Shown here: positions 1-4,059 of the stretch, one piece after another
Layout of the letters: every line of letters begins with the position of its first letter
Position numbering within the stretch: position 1 is the first letter of the stretch
Source of the DNA: Clostridia bacterium
GTDB taxonomy: Bacteria > Bacillota > Clostridia > Oscillospirales > QAMX01
Assembly: GCA_017547975.1 (NCBI GenBank)
Contig: JAFYNU010000394.1
Span: 1-5,568, forward strand
Length of the DNA: 5,568 nt
Direction of reading: 5' to 3'
The notes under the pieces: generated by a model
The model's input: only the letters and a program-made list of their open reading frames with translations
What the model was told of the DNA's origin: nothing
Databases searched by the model: none
Made by a program: the position numbers and the translations under genes

Positions 1-9
1 CTCCCGAAA

Positions 10-85
10 TGGAGCGGATTACGAGGCTCGAACTCGCTACCTCCACCTTGGCAAGGTGGCGCTCTACCAGATGAGCTAAATCCGC
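10..85 (-). tRNA. tRNA-Gly (anticodon GCC)
   Basis: Read on the minus strand, this 76-base stretch folds into a complete cloverleaf. It has a 7-bp acceptor stem (GCGGATT with AATCCGC), a D arm closed by GCTC/GAGC, an anticodon stem CCACC/GGTGG around the loop TTGCCAA, a 5-base variable loop, and a T arm with the loop TTCGAGC. The anticodon is GCC, which reads the glycine codons GGC and GGU. The 3' CCA is encoded in the DNA (positions 10-12 as TGG on the plus strand). It is transcribed away from rpmB from its own promoter just upstream. The T stem has one G-U pair at its base; nothing suggests a pseudogene. Confidence 0.97.
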
Positions 86-98
86 ATCAACAGGATAT

Positions 99-127
99 AC
101 TATACCACATTTTCTTTCGGTTGTCAA
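99..127 (-). promoter_or_regulatory. sigma-A-type promoter of tRNA-Gly
   Basis: On the minus strand there is a perfect -35 TTGACA (plus 122-127), a 17-base spacer and a -10 TATAGT (plus 99-104). Transcription would begin around plus position 92, a few bases before the mature tRNA 5' end at 85, which fits a stable-RNA promoter with a very short leader. Confidence 0.85.
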
Positions 128-276
128 GCAAAAATTTTGAATTGGAAGAAAAATATTTTTGATGGAGGAAAAAGGTTTCTTTTTGGTGAAACATGGTGGA
201 GTCACCCCCAAACAAGGGGTGCAAAAAAAGAAAACTGGAAAATTTGCACAAAATCAAAAAAAATCGAATTTTTCTC

Positions 277-305
277 TTGCATTTTGTTTCAATGTCTGGT
301 ATAAT
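277..305 (+). promoter_or_regulatory. sigma-A-type promoter of rpmB with extended -10
   Basis: A -35 TTGCAT (277-282) is followed by a 17-base spacer and a perfect -10 TATAAT (300-305). The -10 is preceded by TGG, giving the extended TGn motif. The expected start is near 312, leaving a leader of about 25 bases that includes the ribosome binding site. The AT-rich stretch between this promoter and the tRNA promoter (128-276) shows no convincing gene. Confidence 0.85.
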
Positions 306-336
306 AGGCGGGTCGACAAAAGAAGGAGGTGTTCAA

Positions 337-522
337 ATGGCAAAATGTGAAATTTGCGGAAAGGGCGTTACTTTCGGCATCAAATTATCACACTCCCACA
401 GAAGAACAAACAGAACTTGGAAGCCTAACATCAGACGCGTGAAGGTTGTGGAAAATGGTACCCCCTCCCACAAATATGTCTGTACTAGATGCCTCCGTTC
501 CAATAAGGTAACCCGTGGGTAA
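337..522 (+). CDS. rpmB: 50S ribosomal protein L28 (bL28), zinc-binding form
   Basis: The 61-residue product is ribosomal protein bL28 of the large subunit. It begins MAKCEICGKG and contains the typical basic core SHSHRRTNRTWKPN. Two CxxC pairs are visible, Cys4/Cys7 near the N terminus and Cys49/Cys52 near the C terminus; together they form the zinc ribbon of the C+ type of L28. The length is normal for the family. The ATG at 337 is chosen because a strong site AAGGAGGT (323-330) lies 6 bases before it and homology begins there; the same frame is open further upstream, but that stretch is not L28-like and lies before the promoter's expected start. It is a single-gene unit, with its own promoter upstream, an intrinsic terminator downstream, and a divergent tRNA gene as neighbour. 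The stop codon is TAA. Confidence 0.97.
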   Translation: MAKCEICGKGVTFGIKLSHSHRRTNRTWKPNIRRVKVVENGTPSHKYVCTRCLRSNKVTRG

Positions 523-564
523 TCGCCGGAATCGTCCGGACACAAATTGAATCAGACAAAAAGA

Positions 565-605
565 GACGCGATCAGCAGAAATGCCGATCGCGTCCTTTTC
601 TTTTT
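565..605 (+). terminator. intrinsic terminator of rpmB
   Basis: A perfect 9-bp stem GACGCGATC (565-573) with GATCGCGTC (586-594) continues, after one A/C mismatch, into GCA/TGC closed by a GAAA tetraloop. It is followed by a pyrimidine tract of eight T and two C (595-605 includes CTTTTCTTTTT). This is a strong rho-independent terminator placed 42 bases after the rpmB stop, and it separates rpmB from the SPFH operon. Confidence 0.93.
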
Positions 606-651
606 CGAAAATGCGTCCACCAATTTTTTTCGGGAAGAAGTGTAAAAAGCC

Positions 652-680
652 TTGACAACCCTCCTTCTTTTTGATATCAT
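652..680 (+). promoter_or_regulatory. sigma-A-type promoter of the SPFH operon
   Basis: A perfect -35 TTGACA (652-657) is separated by exactly 17 bases from the -10 TATCAT (675-680). The -10 is preceded by TGA, which gives an extended -10. The predicted start near 687 lies inside the right arm of the inverted repeat at 657-705. The spacer and -10 lie within the left arm, so a protein bound to the repeat would block RNA polymerase. Confidence 0.85.
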
Positions 681-705
681 CGTGATATCAAAAAGAAGGA
701 GGGTT
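657..705. repeat. perfect 23-bp inverted repeat, probable operator
   Basis: The left arm (657-679) and right arm (683-705) are exact reverse complements, separated only by TCG (680-682). Within them, two copies of the self-complementary octamer TGATATCA (672-679 and 683-690) have centres 11 bp apart, about one helical turn. The left arm contains the promoter spacer and most of the -10. The right arm contains the expected transcription start and the ribosome binding site of the SPFH gene. This position and symmetry are those of a repressor operator for a dimeric or tetrameric regulator. It is not a terminator, because there is no T tract after the stem. The binding protein is not known; the Arc-like protein of the same operon is one candidate. 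Confidence 0.85.
696..702 (+). promoter_or_regulatory. ribosome binding site of the SPFH gene, inside the palindrome
   Basis: AAGGAGG lies 8 bases before the GTG start at 711 and selects that start. It is part of the right arm of the inverted repeat, so its complement CCTCCTT is present in the left arm. A transcript that began at the local promoter would lack the left arm and leave the site free. A longer transcript would pair it. Confidence 0.85.
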
Positions 706-710
706 TCTTC

Positions 711-1715
711 GTGAAGGAAATCGTACTGAACAAAAAGAAAAACGGCATGGCCGCCATGCTGTTAACCATCCTGCTCTATCTGGCTTCCTTTGGCTTGATT
801 TATCTTGGGGTGGAATATAGCCCGGTGCTTCTGGTCATTGGTATTATTTGGACGTGTATCGGTTGGCTCCCCCTTTTGGGCCTGAAGGTCATCGGCCCCC
901 AGGAAGCCTTGGTGCTTACCCTGTTTGGTAAGTACATGGGGACCCTGAAGGAAGCGGGATTTTACTACGTGAATCCCTTCTGTGTGGCGGTGAATCCCGC
1001 CGCAAAAACCAAGCTCAGCCAAAGCGGCGACGTGGATCGGGGCAATACCAAGAGCGTGGTCCTCAGCGCCTCCGGTACCGCCGCCAGCGTGGAAATGGTC
1101 AGCAAGAAGATTTCCCTGAAGGCCATGACGTTGAACAACGCCCGGCAGAAGATCAACGATTGCCTGGGTAATCCGGTGGAAATCGGTATTGCCGTCATCT
1201 GGCGGGTGGTGGATACTGCAAAGGCGGTGTTCGACGTGGATAATTACAAGGAATACCTGTCCCTGCAGTGCGACAGCGCCCTGCGGAACATCGTACGCAT
1301 TTACCCCTACGACGTGGCACCCAACGTGGATACCACCGGGGACGGCATGGCAGACGAAGGCAGCCTCCGGGGCAGCAGTGACGTGGTGGCCAACCGCATT
1401 CGGGATGAGATCCAGGCCAAGGTGGAAGCCGCCGGTAGTGAAATTGTGGACGCGCGCATTACTTACCTGGCGTATGCCCCCGAAATCGCCGCCGTTATGC
1501 TTCAGCGCCAGCAGGCTTCGGCTATCATCGATGCCCGCAAAATGATCGTGGACGGTGCAGTGGGCATGGTGGAAATGGCCCTGGAGCGGCTGGATCAAAA
1601 GGGAATGGTCAATCTGGATGATGAACGCAAGGCCGCCATGGTTTCCAACCTCCTGGTGGTGCTCTGCGGCAACCACGACGCCCAGCCCATCGTCAACACC
1701 GGGAGTCTGTATTGA
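711..1715 (+). CDS. SPFH/band-7 domain membrane protein
   Basis: The 334-residue product has a short basic N terminus, two hydrophobic membrane segments (about residues 14-33 and 38-57), and then a soluble SPFH (stomatin/prohibitin/flotillin/HflK) domain over about residues 60-270. The domain opens with the usual I-x-P-x-E-A-x-V-x-x-x-F-G-K-Y pattern and ends in the typical region YAPEIAAVMLQRQQASAI (255-272). A helical tail follows, and the protein ends TGSLY. SPFH proteins form membrane-bound oligomers that organise proteases or other membrane proteins; the specific role here is unknown. The GTG at 711 is chosen for the AAGGAGG 8 bases upstream. It is the first gene of a three-gene operon, its stop TGA overlaps the next ATG by one base, and it is probably regulated through the palindrome upstream. 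The family call is firm; the function is not. Confidence 0.92.
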   Translation: MKEIVLNKKKNGMAAMLLTILLYLASFGLIYLGVEYSPVLLVIGIIWTCIGWLPLLGLKVIGPQEALVLTLFGKYMGTLKEAGFYYVNPFCVAVNPAAKTKLSQSGDVDRGNTKSVVLSASGTAASVEMVSKKISLKAMTLNNARQKINDCLGNPVEIGIAVIWRVVDTAKAVFDVDNYKEYLSLQCDSALRNIVRIYPYDVAPNVDTTGDGMADEGSLRGSSDVVANRIRDEIQAKVEAAGSEIVDARITYLAYAPEIAAVMLQRQQASAIIDARKMIVDGAVGMVEMALERLDQKGMVNLDDERKAAMVSNLLVVLCGNHDAQPIVNTGSLY

Positions 1716-1915
1716 TGGCAGAGCAGAAGAAGCAGATCCCTCTGCGGCTTTCGGAAAAGCTTTACGCCGCCATTGCCGCCTGGGCGGAGGACGATTTTCG
1801 TTCGGTGAACGGACAAATTGAGTATTTGCTCACCGAGTGTGTGCGTCAACGGAAAAAGAACGGAAAGTACGTTTCGGAGGAGCTGGACGTGCCCCCGGAA
1901 CTGGATATTGAATAA
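1715..1915 (+). CDS. Arc-like ribbon-helix-helix DNA-binding protein
   Basis: The 66-residue product matches the Arc/MetJ fold. A short beta strand (about residues 6-12, KQIPLRL) is followed by helix A (about 14-25) and, after the turn DFRSVNGQI, by helix B (about 30-45). The pattern resembles phage P22 Arc, in which strand residues insert into the major groove. Here the Gln and the Arg of the strand align with Arc Gln9 and Arg13, while the position of Arc Asn11 is a proline. A charged tail (46-66) ends PPELDIE. The ATG at 1715 overlaps the SPFH stop as TGATG, which implies coupled translation; a TTG one codon earlier is a less likely start. It probably acts as a dimer on DNA. Autoregulation through the palindrome at 657-705 is my inference. 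It could also be the antitoxin-like half of a regulatory pair, but no toxin-like partner is seen. Confidence 0.88.
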   Translation: MAEQKKQIPLRLSEKLYAAIAAWAEDDFRSVNGQIEYLLTECVRQRKKNGKYVSEELDVPPELDIE

Positions 1916-1916
1916 T

Positions 1917-2216
1917 ATGGAATGCTATAAAGAGATCAAGACCTTCCTGGATGGGGAGGGGCGGCTTACCGCCTTCCCCGCTAAACGGAAGAAAAAGATC
2001 ATTGCCCTTTTCTACCTTGCCGAAAAGATGGAGCCGGGGAAACGTTACACCGAGCGGGAAATCAACGACCAGCTCCTCACCTGGCACCTGTTCCGGGACC
2101 CCGCCACCCTGCGCCGGGAGCTTTACGATTACGGCTTCCTTTGCCGGGAAGTGGACGGAAGCGTCTATTGGAAAAGCGAGACCCAGCCTGACCCTAAAGA
2201 ACTTGGAATTGAATAA
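1917..2216 (+). CDS. DUF2087-type protein
   Basis: The 99-residue product begins MECYKEIKTFLDGEGRLTAF and continues with PAKRKKKIIALFYLAEKME, then YTEREINDQL and a region FRDPATLRRELYDYGFLCREVDGSVYW. This is the DUF2087 pattern: a basic K-R-K-K-K helix, an E-R-E-[IV]-N segment and a D-x-x-x-L-R-R-E-L-x-[DE]-x-G-x-L-x-R motif. It resembles a winged-helix fold. DUF2087 domains are often found fused to or next to transcription regulators, so a nucleic-acid-binding or regulatory role is likely but unproven. The ATG at 1917 is one base after the stop of the Arc-like gene. No strong ribosome binding site precedes it, so it probably depends on coupled translation. The same frame is open further upstream (to 1818) but overlaps the Arc-like gene and is not similar to the family. 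The stop is TAA, followed at once by the terminator. Confidence 0.85.
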   Translation: MECYKEIKTFLDGEGRLTAFPAKRKKKIIALFYLAEKMEPGKRYTEREINDQLLTWHLFRDPATLRRELYDYGFLCREVDGSVYWKSETQPDPKELGIE

Positions 2217-2217
2217 C

Positions 2218-2250
2218 AAAAGCGACCTGCCGCATCGGCAGGTCGCTTTT
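2218..2250. terminator. bidirectional intrinsic terminator between convergent operons
   Basis: AAAAGCGACCTGCCG (2218-2232) and its exact complement (2236-2250) form a perfect 15-bp stem around the loop CAT. On the plus strand the stem ends in TTTT followed by GCTTTATTT, and on the minus strand in TTTT followed by GTTATTC, so it can stop transcription from both sides. It starts 2 bases after the DUF2087 stop and 4 bases after (in minus-strand sense) the ABC exporter stop, and so serves both units. Confidence 0.93.
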
Positions 2251-2253
2251 GCT

Positions 2254-4059
2254 TTATTTGGTATAATATTGGGCCTGGGCGGTCCAAAGCTGGTAGTATT
2301 TGCCGGTTTTGTCCGCCAGGAGCTCCTGGTGGGTGCCGATCTGTACCACCCGACCCTGGTCAAATACGGCGATCCGGTCGCAGAAACGGCAGGAGGAAAG
2401 CCGGTGGGAAATGTAGATGGCGGTTTTGTCCCCGGTGAATTGGTCGAACCGGGCGTAGATTTCCGCCTCCGCCAGGGGATCCAATGCGGCGGTGGGTTCG
2501 TCCAGAATGATGAAGGGAGCGTTCCGGTAAAGGGCTCGGGCCAGGGCCACCTTTTGGGCTTCTCCCCCCGAAAGGATGACGCCATCCTCATCAAACCGTT
2601 TGGTGATGGGCGTATCCAGCCCCAGGGGAAGCTCGGCAAGACGCTCCCCAAAGCCCACCTGTTGGAGAATGCTCTCGGCCTTTTGGCTGTCCCACTCCCT
2701 GGCAGAGGATACGTTGTTCCCCAGGGGCAGGGCCAGGAGCTGGTGATCCTGGAACACCATGCTGAAAAGATCCAGGTATTCCCGGTAGTTGTACTTCCGG
2801 ACGTTGAAATCGTTCAGGCTGATCTCTCCCTGGGTGGGGTCGTAAAGCCGGCATAAAAGCTTGATGAAGGTGGTCTTGCCCGACCCGTTCATCCCCACCA
2901 CCGCCAGCCGTTCCCCGGAGTGGAGGTCCAGGGTCAGGTCCCGGATGGCGTAGTCATCGCTTCCCGGGTAGTGGAAGGAAACGTTTTTGAACTGAATGTC
3001 AAAATGCCGGTCGCTTCGTTTTTCCACTGAAAGGGACCCCTGGTACATATCGTTTGGTAGATCGAAATATTCCAGATAGACCTTCAAAAAGGGTTCGTTT
3101 TCCCTCCGGTAACCAAGCATTTCAAAAAAAGACGCCACGTTTCCGGTCAGATTGGTCAGATAGCCCACGTATTTGATGATGCTACCCACCGGGAAGAGCC
3201 CCAGAACGCAATAGAATACCACGATCAGGTAGGCAAAGACATCGGTCAGCTGTCCGGCCAGGTTGGTGGGGACGGTGATTTTGAAAAGGTCGTGTCGATC
3301 CTTGGAAAACACCCGAAGATGCAGGGCATTGAAACGGCTCCACAGCCGTTCTATCAGGGTCTGCTGGTTGTAGATGCGGTTATCCATGCCGTCCAGGTTA
3401 CTGCCCCGGCCGATGCGGTTTTCCTCCAGCATGAACTTCCCGATCCCCTCGCTGGCCCTGCCACGGTGGGCGCTCACCCGGCGCTGGAAGAAAATGTTGG
3501 CCGTCACCGAAAGGAGAAGTCCCAAAAGGAGCAGGAGGCTGATCGGGGAAAATCCCGATCTGGCAAGCTGCCACGCCATTTCGGTGAAAAAGAGAAGCGA
3601 AAGGGCAATGTGGAGCCCCGCAAGCCACAGGTATTCGGTGGTGATCCGCAGCCGATGGACGCCGTAGCCGTTGACGTAGCTGTTTTCGGTGACGGTGCGG
3701 CGAAGCTGACGGATATCCGGATCCTCCAATTTGTCGTAATCCAGCGACAGGGTCTTTTGGTTGAAGGAGGCGGCTTCGTTATTCTTCTAAAGTGCCCGTC
3801 CAGTCTTCACCCGCCGGTCGAGTAGCGCCGAAAGAAGGACCTAAAGGAGCTCGCCCCCCAGGGTCAGCCCCACCAAAAGCCAGATGTTTTCGGCTTCCCG
3901 TCCCTGGGACAGGGCGGTGACGATCTCCCCGGACATCCACAGGGTGAAGTAGGGGGACAGGGCGGAAAGGAAGGTGTGAAGGATCTTTGTGGGGAAATAG
4001 CGGGGGTTGTGGGCGGCGTAGCGGCGGTAAGCCTCCCGGGTGACGTTGGTTTTACGCAT
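2254..4059 (-). CDS. ABC exporter half-transporter, interrupted by two in-frame TAG codons
   Basis: The frame spans 602 codons including the stop, the normal size of a fused TM-domain/ATPase exporter subunit. Numbered from the ATG at 4059, membrane segments lie near residues 26-50, 59-80, 143-166, 172-191, 271-289 and 292-313. The ATPase domain has Walker A GMNGSGKTT (389-397), Q-loop FQDHQ (436-440), signature LSGGEAQ (496-502), Walker B IILDE (517-521) with its catalytic Glu, and an H-loop SHR (His552). Codons 73 and 91 are TAG. Between them the same frame reads VLLSALLDRRVKTGRAL, a sensible continuation of TM2, and after them KNNEAASFNQKTLSLDYDKL, a typical first cytoplasmic loop. Either it is a recently inactivated pseudogene or UAG is decoded as an amino acid. 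Without readthrough only a 72-residue fragment is made; I see no good restart site after codon 91. The ATG overlaps the upstream ABC gene by 8 bases, so the pair is coupled and probably heterodimeric. The substrate is unknown. Confidence 0.85.
3787..3789 (-). other. in-frame amber codon 91 of the ABC exporter gene
   Basis: On the minus strand the codons read CGG GCA CTT TAG AAG AAT AAC GAA. It lies 18 codons after the first TAG in the same frame, at the start of the first cytoplasmic loop. Like the first, it follows a CTT leucine codon. From the next codon down to 2254 the frame has no further stop. Confidence 0.9.
3841..3843 (-). other. in-frame amber codon 73 of the ABC exporter gene
   Basis: On the minus strand the codons read GAG CTC CTT TAG GTC CTT CTT. 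The TAG falls in the middle of predicted membrane segment 2, so termination here would leave a fragment with one complete and one partial membrane helix. The residue expected from the hydrophobic surroundings cannot be fixed without an alignment. Confidence 0.9.

Noticed and set aside
203..221. CACCCC/GGGGTG hairpin in the spacer before rpmB
   Set aside because: Only 6 bp with a 7-base loop, and no T tract follows it on either strand. It lies before the rpmB start, so it is not in that mRNA and is not a supported leader structure.
159..350. Small plus-strand frame of 63 codons between the tRNA and rpmB
   Set aside because: It overlaps the rpmB promoter and start, has no good ribosome binding site, and its composition is that of an AT-rich spacer.
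526..539. CCGGA/TCCGG hairpin just after the rpmB stop
   Set aside because: A 5-bp stem with no T tract; the real terminator is the long stem at 565-605.
762..1676. Long minus-strand open frame (304 codons) opposite the SPFH gene
   Set aside because: It is a shadow of the GC-rich SPFH codons. It is rich in His and Gly with no recognisable family, while the plus-strand frame is clearly SPFH.
1951..2856. Plus-strand open frame of 301 codons across the terminator and the end of the ABC gene
   Set aside because: It runs through the DUF2087 gene, the bidirectional terminator and the antisense of the ATPase domain. It matches no family and is a shadow.
3727..3729. TTG at 3729 as the start of a separate, shorter ABC gene
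   Set aside because: No ribosome binding site precedes it, and typical ABC loop sequence continues in frame upstream to the second TAG. A protein from here would lack the first two membrane helices.
3787..3843. Frameshift as the cause of the ABC interruption
   Set aside because: The other two frames between the TAG codons read without sense (one also hits TGA), while the original frame gives VLLSALLDRRVKTGRAL and rejoins the gene in register. The two stops are 54 bases apart in the same frame.
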